Assembly: GCA_000620945.1 (NCBI GenBank)
Contig: KK211198.1
Location: forward strand, 730,120-794,119
Direction of reading: 5' to 3'
Origin: [Clostridium] viride DSM 6836
Lineage (GTDB): Bacteria; Bacillota; Clostridia; Oscillospirales; Oscillospiraceae
Length of the DNA: 64,000 bases
Shown here: in pieces, positions 51,192 to 59,442 of the stretch
Layout: each line of letters starts with the position of its first letter
Numbering within the stretch: the stretch's first letter is position 1
Made by a program: the position numbers and the translations under genes
Notes under the pieces: model-generated
What the model was told of the DNA's origin: nothing
Database searches by the model: none
The model's input: only the letters and a program-made list of their open reading frames with translations

Positions 51192-52367
51192 ATGGATCAA
51201 TTTAATTTTTATATGCCCACTCGTATATTATTCGGGAAAGGGGCGCTTTCCAAACTGCGTAAGCAACGCATGCCCGGCAAGCGTGCTCTCATCGTGATTT
51301 CCAGCGGCAAATCCACCCGCAGCAATGGCTACCTTGCCCGGGTCGAGGAAGAGCTTGCTTCCGCCGGTGTAGAGACCTTCGTATTTGACCAAATTCTAGC
51401 CAACCCCGTGGTTGCCAATGTGGAAGCCGGTGCAGCCGCAGCCCGGGAACATCAGTGTGACTTCGTCGTAGGCCTTGGCGGTGGCAGCAGCATCGACGCT
51501 GCCAAAAGCATCGCCACCATGGCTACCAACGAGGGTAAGTATTGGGATTACATCTTCGGTGGTACCGGTGGTGGTCAGAAGATGAAGTGCGATCCCCTCC
51601 CCCTCATTGCCATTCCTACCACGGCAGGCACAGGAACCGAGGCAGACCCCTGGACAGTAATCTCCAACGAAGAAACCCAGGAAAAAATGGCATTCGGCAA
51701 CGACAAAACCTTCCCCGTCATCGCCATCGTGGACCCTGACCTGATGCTCACCGTGCCCCCTCAATTCACGGCGTACCAAGGCTTTGATGCCCTCTTCCAC
51801 AGCACGGAAGGATACATTGCCACCAAAGCAAACTTCATGAGTGATCTCTTTGCTCTGCGCGCCATTGAATCCGTTGGTCGTAATCTGGCCGCTGCCTATC
51901 AAGACGGCAGCAACGAAGCTGCTCGCGAGCAAGTCGCCTTCGGCAGTACCCTTTCCGGCGTGGTTATGTGCGTGGGTAGCACCACCTCTGAGCACGCCTT
52001 GGAGCATCCCATGAGCGCCCACCACTCCGACCTTCCGCATGGTGCCGGTCTGATCATGATCAGCATTGCCTACTATACTCACTTCATCAAGCATGCGCCC
52101 CAGCTTCGGGAGCGGTTCATTGACATGGCACGGGCCATGGGTAAACTGGATGCCAGCGATCCCATGGACTTCATCACTGTCCTGACCGATCTGCAAAAGA
52201 CCTGTGGGGTCTATGACTTAAAGATGTCGGATTATGGCATTCGCCGTGAAGAACTGCCTGCTTACGTCAAGGATGCCAAAGCCACCATGGCAGGGGCCTT
52301 CCGCATGGACCATGTGGCACTGAGCGATGAGGATTGCCTCGCCATCTACGAAGCATCTTACCGCTGA
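51192..52367 (+). CDS. Iron-containing alcohol dehydrogenase
   Basis: The 391-residue protein has the Fe-ADH fold: FNFYMPTRILFGKGALSKL at the start, VVGLGGGSSIDAAKSIA (NAD binding), PTTAGTGTEADPW, and a metal-binding half with FDALFHSTEGYIATKAN and EHPMSAHHSDLPHGAGL, whose His residues ligate iron. It resembles butanol/lactaldehyde-type dehydrogenases. GAAAGGA precedes the start. It is monocistronic; the physiological alcohol/aldehyde is not deducible. Confidence 0.93.
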   Translation: MDQFNFYMPTRILFGKGALSKLRKQRMPGKRALIVISSGKSTRSNGYLARVEEELASAGVETFVFDQILANPVVANVEAGAAAAREHQCDFVVGLGGGSSIDAAKSIATMATNEGKYWDYIFGGTGGGQKMKCDPLPLIAIPTTAGTGTEADPWTVISNEETQEKMAFGNDKTFPVIAIVDPDLMLTVPPQFTAYQGFDALFHSTEGYIATKANFMSDLFALRAIESVGRNLAAAYQDGSNEAAREQVAFGSTLSGVVMCVGSTTSEHALEHPMSAHHSDLPHGAGLIMISIAYYTHFIKHAPQLRERFIDMARAMGKLDASDPMDFITVLTDLQKTCGVYDLKMSDYGIRREELPAYVKDAKATMAGAFRMDHVALSDEDCLAIYEASYR

Positions 52368-52465
52368 GTTCCTCTTGCACCCTTCTTTTCATACTCTTTG
52401 GTAAACTCTTGTTTTAGGCTCATAGTTTTCCTCGGTTCGGACAAACTTCTCATGAGGTGATAAGG

Positions 52466-52600
52466 ATGCCAAAGGATAGCCAGCCGGACAAGAAATCGGT
52501 CCGCATGCAGAAATGCAATGGGCAAACTCCGCTGACCCGTGAAAATCAAAACCAGAATCCCAATTCCAAAAAGCAGTCCGTTCCGAATAACGATGTGTAA
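52466..52600 (+). CDS. Small hydrophilic protein, 44 residues
   Basis: The 44-residue protein MPKDSQPDKKSVRMQKCNGQ... is Asn/Gln/Lys/Pro-rich with one Cys and no hydrophobic segment. GAGGTGATAAGG sits directly before the ATG and a terminator directly after the stop. These flanks support expression. Composition recalls small acid-soluble or coat-associated spore peptides, but no family is recognised. Too short for routine annotation. Confidence 0.6.
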   Translation: MPKDSQPDKKSVRMQKCNGQTPLTRENQNQNPNSKKQSVPNNDV

Positions 52601-52601
52601 A

Positions 52602-52637
52602 AAAGAAGGCCGCCCAAGATAAGGGCGGCCTTCTTTT
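52602..52637 (+). terminator. Terminator after small protein
   Basis: AGAAGGCCGCCC/GGGCGGCCTTCT stem with T run; the flanking A run makes it bidirectional, also serving the DUF212 gene. Confidence 0.9.
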
Positions 52638-52686
52638 CTAATTTCTGCTAAGATCCCAAAAGGGATCGTTTCCGTTTTTGGTTTTC

Positions 52687-53136
52687 TTAGGCTAAGCACA
52701 GCGCAATCACCACACCAAGGATCGCGCCTGCGATGACTTGTGTGGGCGTATGGCCCACAAATTCCTTTAATTTCTCTTCGGACGGCAAATCCTTGCCCAA
52801 AGACTCAAAGAAGGTAATCATTTCATTTAAGATTTTCGACTGCTTGCCGGTTTCCAGACGAACTCCCATAGCGTCATGCATCACAATAAAGGCCAGAACC
52901 GCCGTTACGCCAAACTGAAAGGAGGCAAGTCCATAGATGATGGCCGATGTGGTTGCCACGGACATCACGGTGGCTGAGTGGCTGCTCGGCATTCCGCCAT
53001 CGCCAAACATGCGGAACAGATCAAACTTTTTATTGATAATCGCATAGATGATCGTCTTTAAAACCTGCGAGCAAGCCCACGCAAGCAAACCATTGACAAG
53101 CAAGGGATTCTGCAAAAGTTGTTCCATCCAATTCAT
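52687..53136 (-). CDS. DUF212 (divergent PAP2) membrane protein
   Basis: The 149-residue protein starts LLQNPLLVNGLLAWACSQVLKTI. It carries the acid-phosphatase-like GGMPSSHSATVMSVA motif near residue 50, HDAMGVRLETGKQSKILNEM, and GHTPTQVIAGAILGVVIALCL at the end. This is the DUF212/divergent PAP2 family, integral membrane proteins found in many bacteria and plants, possibly lipid phosphatases. Monocistronic. Confidence 0.92.
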   Translation of the reverse strand: MNWMEQLLQNPLLVNGLLAWACSQVLKTIIYAIINKKFDLFRMFGDGGMPSSHSATVMSVATTSAIIYGLASFQFGVTAVLAFIVMHDAMGVRLETGKQSKILNEMITFFESLGKDLPSEEKLKEFVGHTPTQVIAGAILGVVIALCLA

Positions 53137-53336
53137 ATGTATGCCTTCCTTTACAAGGTAGCGTGAGCGCTAGAAACCCTAAATTCTGGGAAACCTATGG
53201 GGGATTGCCCCCTTCTTTCGCTATTATATCCTATTTATATACGATTTGCACTTAATTTTTTCATTTTAACGCTTAAATTTCCGGAAAGCCCTCCTTAATT
53301 TGCATCTACTCTCTATCCTCTTCTTGCTTCTTATGC

Positions 53337-53342
53337 TATAAT
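53337..53342 (+). promoter_or_regulatory. Extended -10 promoter of aminotransferase gene
   Basis: ATGCTATAAT is an extended -10 (TGn before TATAAT) about 87 bp upstream of the start; no strong -35. A small CGCAG/CTGCG hairpin with TTTGTTTTG lies between it and the gene. Confidence 0.55.
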
Positions 53343-53428
53343 GGAACGCATGATTTGTCTCGCAGCAAAGTCTGCGTTTGTTTTGTAACCAAGCCAATCA
53401 TAATCTAAATACAAAGGAGCATTTTGTG

Positions 53429-54646
53429 ATGAATCCTATTCCTTCTTCCGATCGGTTGGTCTCGGTCCATTCGGATATCCGAGGCCCTGTCTTTGTAAAA
53501 GCGATGGAAATGGTTGCCGCCGGCACAGATGTTCTTCGCTTGAATACTGGTAATCCCGCCACCTTTGGTTTTGAAATGCCCGACAGCGTCCGAACTGCCC
53601 TGATGAGCAATCTGGATAAAGCCGTGGGTTACTGCGATCTCAAAGGCATGCCTGAGGCGAGAACTGCCATCCATCAATATCATTTGGGCAAAGGCATTAC
53701 CGAACTGACCCCCGACGATATTTTCATCGGCAACGGTGTAAGTGAAGTGGTCAGCATGGTCATGACCGCCTTTCTAAACCCCGGGGACGAAATCCTAATT
53801 CCCTCCCCCAGCTACTCCCTTTGGACCAACATGGCCTACATTACCGAGGCAAAGCCGGTCTTCTACCGCTGCGATGAATCGTCCAATTGGTATCCTGACC
53901 TGGAGGATATCCGCAGCAAGATGACAAAGAAAACCCGAGCCCTTCTCATCATTAACCCCAACAATCCCACGGGAGCTCTCTATCCCAGGGAGATGTTAGA
54001 GGCGCTGATTCAGGTGGCAAGGGAGCATGAACTGGTGATCTTTTCGGATGAAATTTATGACCGTCTGGTCATGGACGGATTGGAGCACATTTCCACCGCA
54101 TCCCTTGCCCCCGATCTTCCGGTGTTCACCTTCAACGGCCTGTCTAAGTCTCATATTGTTTGCGGTTTTCGTTGCGGTTGGATGGCAATCAGCGGCCCCA
54201 AAAAGCTAAAAGAGCAGGTGATCGCCGCGATTACCAAGCTAGCCTCCATGCGTCTGTGCGGCAACGCATTGACCCAACTGGTCATTCCCTCAGCTCTTGC
54301 GGACAATGAGAGCACCAAGGCTCTCATCTCCCCCGGTGGACGGCTCTATGAGCAGCGAGAAGCCACGATCACAGCCCTGGACACCATCCCTGGCATCTCC
54401 TATGTCAAGAATTCTGCGGCCTTTTACCTCTTCCCCAAGCTGGATAAAGAGCGCTTCCACATCAAGGACGATCGGAAATTTGTGATGGATCTGCTTGAGG
54501 CAAAGCATATCCTCATGGTGCCCGGAAGCGGCTTTGATTGGCCGGAACCCGACCACTTCCGCATCGTCATGTTGCCAAAACCCGAGATTTTGCATCGTGC
54601 CATGCTGGATTTGGGTGACTTCCTTAGCACCTATCGTCAGGACTAA
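53429..54646 (+). CDS. PLP-dependent aminotransferase
   Basis: The 405-residue protein is a fold-type I class I/II aminotransferase. Motifs seen are VLRLNTGNPATFGFEMPD, IFIGNGVSEVVSMVMTAFLNPGDE, LLIINPNNPTGALYP, IFSDEIYDRLVMDG and the PLP-lysine region FNGLSKSHIVCGFRCGWM (Lys of SKS). This resembles alanine/aspartate-type aminotransferases (AlaT/YugH). AAAGGAG precedes GTGATG; the ATG is chosen. It lies 68 bp before the radical SAM gene and may share its transcript. Confidence 0.93.
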   Translation: MNPIPSSDRLVSVHSDIRGPVFVKAMEMVAAGTDVLRLNTGNPATFGFEMPDSVRTALMSNLDKAVGYCDLKGMPEARTAIHQYHLGKGITELTPDDIFIGNGVSEVVSMVMTAFLNPGDEILIPSPSYSLWTNMAYITEAKPVFYRCDESSNWYPDLEDIRSKMTKKTRALLIINPNNPTGALYPREMLEALIQVAREHELVIFSDEIYDRLVMDGLEHISTASLAPDLPVFTFNGLSKSHIVCGFRCGWMAISGPKKLKEQVIAAITKLASMRLCGNALTQLVIPSALADNESTKALISPGGRLYEQREATITALDTIPGISYVKNSAAFYLFPKLDKERFHIKDDRKFVMDLLEAKHILMVPGSGFDWPEPDHFRIVMLPKPEILHRAMLDLGDFLSTYRQD

Positions 54647-54714
54647 GTGCCTTTTCCGATTTCGGAAGCCAGAAAATCCGTACGTTCGCTAAGAAGCAGG
54701 AAAGGAACCAAACC

Positions 54715-55872
54715 ATGGAACAAAGCAAGCAAGAGCCCGTATTTCGAATTGGCCCCATTCGTCCCCCCAGCGAAGCGAACAGCCTTCTTCTTCAAGTGAC
54801 CCAGGGCTGCACTTGGAACAAGTGCAAGTTCTGTGAACTTTATCAAGATACCAAGTTCCGTGCCTTCTCCGCAGATAGCATCAAGCAGGATATCGATGCC
54901 ATCGCCTACTATGCGGAGAAAGCCAAACCGTTTATTCATGGCGACGGCACCTTTGACCGCATTGGACTAAACCGTATCCTTAGCTCCATGGAGCCCCAGG
55001 CACAAAACTGCTTTTCCATGGTTGTCAATTGGTTGCTCGGCGGTGGACAAACGGTGTTTCTTCAGGACGGAAACACCCTGGCCCTTCAAAACGGCAGACT
55101 TTCCGATGTCCTTAGCTACCTAAAGCAGACCTTTCCACAGATTACCCGCATCACCTCCTATGGGCGTGCGGAGTCCCTGTCCCGCATCAGTGCGGAGGAA
55201 TATGCCGAGCTTCATGCAGCTGGGCTGACCCGCATCCATTCCGGCTTTGAGTCCGGCTCTGACCAGGTTCTCCAGCTGATCCACAAGGGTGTCACCGCAC
55301 AGCAGGAGATCCAAGCCGGGAAAAATATCAAAGCTGGCGGCATTGAGTTTTCCGTTTACTTCATGCCCGGGGTGGGTGGAAAGGCCTTAAGCCAAGAAAA
55401 TGCCCGTGGTATGGCAGAGGTTGTCTCAGAAATTGACCCGGATTTTGTCCGGATCCGCACCGCGGCCATCAAACCGGGTACACAGCTGTATGAGGACTTT
55501 CTGGCCGGACATTTCGAGCTTTGTACCGACGATGAAAAGGTGCTGGAGATCAAGACCCTCATTGAGCAATCCCACTGTGAAAGAGCCAGCATCGTCAGCG
55601 ACCATATCATCAACCTACTGCCCCATATCATGGGAAGCTTAGGGAGGGATAAGGCCGTCCTCTTGGGGATCATCGAGGAATACTTGTCCTTGCCCACTCT
55701 GGATCGCAGACTCTATCAGCTGCTCCGCCGCTATAATGCCGCGGAAAGCGTATCGGATCTTTCTAAGCTGAGCGCCTCTGAGCGCAGCCGGCTGGAGGAG
55801 ATTTGCCGTCAAACGGACAGCGATGCCATTTGGGCCGAGCAGATGAATAGCCTCATTGCCCGATACGTGTAA
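54715..55872 (+). CDS. Radical SAM protein
   Basis: The 385-residue protein has QVTQGCTWNKCKFCELYQDTKFR (CxxxCxxC) near residue 32 and an Elp3/HemN-like SAM barrel with FIHGDGTFD, ITSYGRAESLSRISAEEYAELHAAGLTRIHSGFESGSDQVL and FSVYFMPGVGGKALSQENA. The C-terminal helical region is variable. It resembles oxygen-independent coproporphyrinogen oxidase-like proteins of unknown substrate. Downstream of the aminotransferase, with a terminator at 55887. Confidence 0.9.
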   Translation: MEQSKQEPVFRIGPIRPPSEANSLLLQVTQGCTWNKCKFCELYQDTKFRAFSADSIKQDIDAIAYYAEKAKPFIHGDGTFDRIGLNRILSSMEPQAQNCFSMVVNWLLGGGQTVFLQDGNTLALQNGRLSDVLSYLKQTFPQITRITSYGRAESLSRISAEEYAELHAAGLTRIHSGFESGSDQVLQLIHKGVTAQQEIQAGKNIKAGGIEFSVYFMPGVGGKALSQENARGMAEVVSEIDPDFVRIRTAAIKPGTQLYEDFLAGHFELCTDDEKVLEIKTLIEQSHCERASIVSDHIINLLPHIMGSLGRDKAVLLGIIEEYLSLPTLDRRLYQLLRRYNAAESVSDLSKLSASERSRLEEICRQTDSDAIWAEQMNSLIARYV

Positions 55873-55886
55873 ACAGAAGTTCGAGA

Positions 55887-55924
55887 AAAACCCTCTGATT
55901 TCCTAAAAAGTCAGAGGGTTTTTT
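55887..55924 (+). terminator. Terminator of radical SAM gene
   Basis: AAAACCCTCTGA/TCAGAGGGTTTT stem followed by TTTT. Confidence 0.92.
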
Positions 55925-55974
55925 GCAGAAAACTAGGCAAAATCATACAACTTTTTTGGAACCTTCAGAAACCC

Positions 55975-56004
55975 TTGACAAAGTTCCTCTCCATTGTATA
56001 TGAT
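55975..56004 (+). promoter_or_regulatory. Promoter of T-box operon
   Basis: TTGACA (55975-55980), 18-bp spacer and TATGAT (55999-56004), about 55 bp before the T-box leader stem. Confidence 0.8.
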
Positions 56005-56058
56005 ACAGACAGAATAACAATTTAAAGCTTTAAATAACTTAACAATTCAACTCAAAGG

Positions 56059-56298
56059 CATTGACGGAGACAGTAAGATTCTGTGGAACGTTACAGAGAG
56101 CTGGGGATGGTGGAATCCCGGTACTACTAAACAGAATTGGAATATCCCTCCTGAGCTGCGGACCGAACTTCTTACGAGTAGTAGGCTCCGACGGTTTCCC
56201 GCCGTAACTTGGGAAAGCATATGTTGGTACGCTTTTATGGGTGGTATAGCGAACGTTTTTTAACTTTCGTCCCTTTGCGGAACGAGAGTTTTTTTATA
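56059..56298 (+). promoter_or_regulatory. T-box leader of oxoacid oxidoreductase operon
   Basis: Hallmarks appear in order: GACAGTA (specifier-loop side), ACAGAGAG, GGATGGTGGAATCCC (apical loop), GGAATATCCCTCCTGAGC (specifier loop and K-turn), GACGG/CCGCCGT (stem III), then the T-box itself GGGTGGTATAGCG, ending in a terminator (AACTTTCGT/AACGAGAGTT, seven T, 56262-56295). The specifier codon is ambiguous: TAT (Tyr) directly after GAA, or ATC (Ile) one base before the lower helix. The downstream genes would rise when the matching tRNA is uncharged. Confidence 0.9.
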
Positions 56299-56375
56299 CC
56301 CAAAACTCAGAAACTGAGCCGAATTTACCCCCGATCAAAGGACACTCAAACTAATATCCACAGGAGAGAAATGAC

Positions 56376-56960
56376 ATGGCAAACAAAACTATGGTGGAAA
56401 TCCGTTGGCATGGACGTGGCGGACAGGGCGCCAAAATGGCCTGTTTGCTTCTGGCCGAAGTGGCAGGACAGGTGGGCAAATTTGTGCAGGGGTTTCCGGA
56501 GTATGGCCCCGAGCGCATGGGGGCTCCCATCACCGCCTACAATCGCATCAGTGACACACGCTGCCCCGTCCATTCGAATATCTACACTCCGGACTATGTG
56601 GTAGTGCTAGACGAGACTTTGCTAGACAGCGTGGATGTTACCCACGGTCTGCGAGATGGCGGTGCCATCATCGTGAACACCCCCTCCTCCGGCGAAGTAA
56701 TTCGCCCCAAGCTCCGCGGCTATACCGGTGCGCTCTATACCTTAGACGCACGACACCTATCTGAGGAGATCCTCGGGCGCAACTTTCCCAACACCGCCTT
56801 GCTTGCCGCCGTGGTCAAGGTCAGTGGCGTGTTGGAACTGGAGGCCTTTCTGGAACACATTGAGGCTTCCTTCCGTAAAAAGTTCGCCACCAAGCCACAG
56901 GTGATTGCAGGTAACTTGGAGATTCTGCGAAAAGCAAGCGAGGAGGTTATGCAAGGATGA
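56376..56960 (+). CDS. 2-oxoacid:ferredoxin oxidoreductase, gamma subunit
   Basis: The 194-residue protein begins MVEIRWHGRGGQGAKMACLLLAEVAG and has GFPEYGPERMGAPITAYNRISD, the classic gamma (PorG-type) domain. It is one of four genes in an operon with ATGA overlaps throughout (gamma-delta-alpha-beta). The complex decarboxylates a 2-oxoacid to an acyl-CoA while reducing ferredoxin. Confidence 0.93.
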   Translation: MANKTMVEIRWHGRGGQGAKMACLLLAEVAGQVGKFVQGFPEYGPERMGAPITAYNRISDTRCPVHSNIYTPDYVVVLDETLLDSVDVTHGLRDGGAIIVNTPSSGEVIRPKLRGYTGALYTLDARHLSEEILGRNFPNTALLAAVVKVSGVLELEAFLEHIEASFRKKFATKPQVIAGNLEILRKASEEVMQG

Positions 56961-57265
56961 TACGAGCACAAGATATTCATGAGAACACGCCTTGGGAGGA
57001 CTTAAGCCCCGGCGGAGAAATCTATGAACCTGGTACCGCTCTGGCGTTTGACACCGGTACCTGGCGCACCAATACCCCCGTCCTCTATAGGGAGCTTTGC
57101 AAGCATTGTATGCTTTGTGTTCCCTTTTGCCCCGATAGTGCCATCCCGGTGAAGGACGGCAAACGGCTCGACTTCGACTTCATGCACTGCAAAGGTTGTG
57201 GAATATGTAAAACCGTTTGTCCCTTTCAGGCTATTGAAATGAACCTAGGAGGTGAGGTAAAATGA
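56957..57265 (+). CDS. 2-oxoacid:ferredoxin oxidoreductase, delta subunit
   Basis: The 102-residue protein has two [4Fe-4S] motifs: CKHCMLCVPFCPDSAIPV and CKGCGICKTVCPFQAIEM, about twenty residues apart. This is the delta (ferredoxin-like) subunit carrying electrons from the TPP site to external ferredoxin. It overlaps the gamma and alpha genes by four bases each. Confidence 0.94.
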   Translation: MIRAQDIHENTPWEDLSPGGEIYEPGTALAFDTGTWRTNTPVLYRELCKHCMLCVPFCPDSAIPVKDGKRLDFDFMHCKGCGICKTVCPFQAIEMNLGGEVK

Positions 57266-58452
57266 AGACAGCATTATCCGGCAACGAGGCCGTTGCCTAT
57301 GCCATGAAGCAGATCAATCCCGACGTCATGGGTGCCTTCCCCATTACCCCCTCCACCGAAATTCCAGAATACTTTGCCCAATATGTGGCCGACGGTGTGG
57401 TCACCACGGAATTTGTCACCACGGAATCCGAGCACAGCTCCATGTCTGTCTGCATTGCCGCTTCGGCAGCCGGGGCCCGCTCCGTGTGCGCGACCTCTTC
57501 CTGCGGCCTTGCCCTTATGCACGAAATGCTGTATGTGGCAGCCTCTTCCCGTTTGCCCATCGTCTTAGCCTGTGTCAACCGTGCCCTCTCCGGCCCAATC
57601 AACATTAACAACGACCACTCCGACTCTATGGGCTCTCGCGATGCCGGTTGGATTCAGATCTACGCGGAGAATAACCAAGAAGCCTATGACAACTTCATCA
57701 TGTCCTTCCTGATTGGTGAAACCCCGCAGGTGCGTCTTCCCGTCATGGCATGCATGGACGGCTTTATCACCAGCCATGCCGTCGAAAACATTGAGCTTTT
57801 GGACACAGAGGTGGTGCAAGGCTTTGTAGGCACCTATGAGCCGGAGCATTATCTGCTGAAGAAGGAAAACCCCCTGGCGGTCGGCCCCTATGACCTCAGC
57901 GCCTTTTATATGGAGCATAAGGTGATGCAAGCAGAGGCCATACGGGCTTCCAAAGCAAGAATCCTTCAGGTAGCTGAGAACCTTGCTGCTATTTCCGGTC
58001 GACACTATGGACTGATTGAATGCCATCAGATGGAAGACGCCGAATTGGCGCTGGTTCTCATTGGATCCAGTGCCGGCACCGCAAAGGCCTCCGTCGATGA
58101 ACTGCGTCAGATGGGCCAGAAGGTTGGTCTTGTCAAGGTTCGGGTCTTTCGCCCCTTCCCTGCCGAAGAATTGGCGGAAGCCTTGTATCATACCAAGGCG
58201 GTTGCCGTCCTAGACAAGGCGGAGAGCTTTTCCGGCTGCGGAGGCCCTCTCTTTGCAGAGACGCGTAGCGCACTCTACGATTTGCCGCAACGCCCCCAGC
58301 TCATCAATTTGGTGTACGGTTTGGGCGGCCGTGACTTTACCACAGAGAGCGCAAGGAGTGTGTTTGAGCGCTTGGCGCAGATTGCTGAAACGGGAGAGAC
58401 CGGGCCACGGTATGCACATATGGGTCAGAGAACAAGGGGGTCTGCAACATGA
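57262..58452 (+). CDS. 2-oxoacid:ferredoxin oxidoreductase, alpha subunit
   Basis: The 396-residue protein starts LSGNEAVAYAMKQINPDVMGAFPITPSTEIPEYF and contains TESEHSSMSVCIAASAAGARSVCATSSCGLALMHEMLYVAASSRLP and a later AVLDKAESFSGCGGPLF domain. This is the PorA/VorB type. Residues of the substrate pocket cannot assign the oxoacid; pyruvate, branched-chain or aromatic are all possible. The T-box points to an amino-acid-linked substrate. Confidence 0.93.
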   Translation: MKTALSGNEAVAYAMKQINPDVMGAFPITPSTEIPEYFAQYVADGVVTTEFVTTESEHSSMSVCIAASAAGARSVCATSSCGLALMHEMLYVAASSRLPIVLACVNRALSGPININNDHSDSMGSRDAGWIQIYAENNQEAYDNFIMSFLIGETPQVRLPVMACMDGFITSHAVENIELLDTEVVQGFVGTYEPEHYLLKKENPLAVGPYDLSAFYMEHKVMQAEAIRASKARILQVAENLAAISGRHYGLIECHQMEDAELALVLIGSSAGTAKASVDELRQMGQKVGLVKVRVFRPFPAEELAEALYHTKAVAVLDKAESFSGCGGPLFAETRSALYDLPQRPQLINLVYGLGGRDFTTESARSVFERLAQIAETGETGPRYAHMGQRTRGSAT

Positions 58453-59387
58453 GTACCATCTATAATTTAAAGCGAGAAGCCGCCAAACCACCGCGCCTGA
58501 CCGGTGGACATCGCCTTTGTGCCGGTTGCGGCGCCGGAATTGCCGTTTCCGGAGTTCTGCGAGCCCTTGAGCCGGAGGATCGAGCCGTGGTCGTGAATGC
58601 CACCGGCTGCCTGGAAGTTTCCACCTTTATGTATCCCTACACCGCTTACACCGACAGCTTTATCCACTCCGCCTTTGAAAACGCAGGGGCGACCTGTTCC
58701 GGCGTGGAAGCTGCCTATCGCGCCCTAAAACGCCGCAATAAAGTCGATGGAACGGTTAAGTTCATCACCTTTGCGGGCGATGGCGGTACCTATGACATTG
58801 GCTTTCAATCCCTTTCCGGTGCCATGGAGCGCGGACACGACATGGTTTACGTCTGCTATGACAACGAAGCCTATATGAATACCGGCATTCAGCGCTCCTC
58901 TTCCACCCCCATGTTTGCCCGGACGACCACCTCTGCGGTAGGCCCGGCCCAATCGGGAAAAATTCAGCCCAAGAAAGACATTACGGATATTTTAGTCTCC
59001 CATAATGTCGTCTACGCGGCTCAAACCGCCCCCATCGGTACGATGAAGGATCTGCACACCAAGTCGCATAAGGCCATCTATACCGAAGGCCCCTGCTTTT
59101 TGAACATCTTAGCCCCCTGCCCGCGCGGCTGGGATTATCCGATGGAACTCCTTCCGGAACTCGTTCAGCTTGCGGTGGATACCTGCATTTGGCCCTTGTA
59201 TGAGGTGGAGGAAGGGGAATGGCGCATTACCTACATGCCAAAGAAAAAACTGCCGGTAAAGGAATTCTTCCGCGTGCAGGGACGCTTCCGCCATATGTTC
59301 CAGAAAGGCAATGAATGGATGCTGGAAGAGGCCCAAGCCCATGTCGATCAAAAGTGGGAGCGTTTGCGTGAGCGTGCTGATCTGTAA
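58449..59387 (+). CDS. 2-oxoacid:ferredoxin oxidoreductase, beta subunit
   Basis: The 312-residue protein has the TPP-binding motif FAGDGGTYDIGFQSLSGAMERGHDMVYVCYDNEAYMNTG and an N-terminal HRLCAGCGAGIAVSGVLRAL cluster-ligand region, as in PorB. Four Cys (two in CAGCG, one in NATGCLEV, one near CPRGWD) suit the [4Fe-4S] cluster near the TPP. It ends 55 bp before the next gene. Confidence 0.93.
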   Translation: MSTIYNLKREAAKPPRLTGGHRLCAGCGAGIAVSGVLRALEPEDRAVVVNATGCLEVSTFMYPYTAYTDSFIHSAFENAGATCSGVEAAYRALKRRNKVDGTVKFITFAGDGGTYDIGFQSLSGAMERGHDMVYVCYDNEAYMNTGIQRSSSTPMFARTTTSAVGPAQSGKIQPKKDITDILVSHNVVYAAQTAPIGTMKDLHTKSHKAIYTEGPCFLNILAPCPRGWDYPMELLPELVQLAVDTCIWPLYEVEEGEWRITYMPKKKLPVKEFFRVQGRFRHMFQKGNEWMLEEAQAHVDQKWERLRERADL

Positions 59388-59442
59388 GTCCGCCATCTTC
59401 CCCTGAGTTCCATCTTCAATCCGTTAAGAAGGAGGGTTTTCT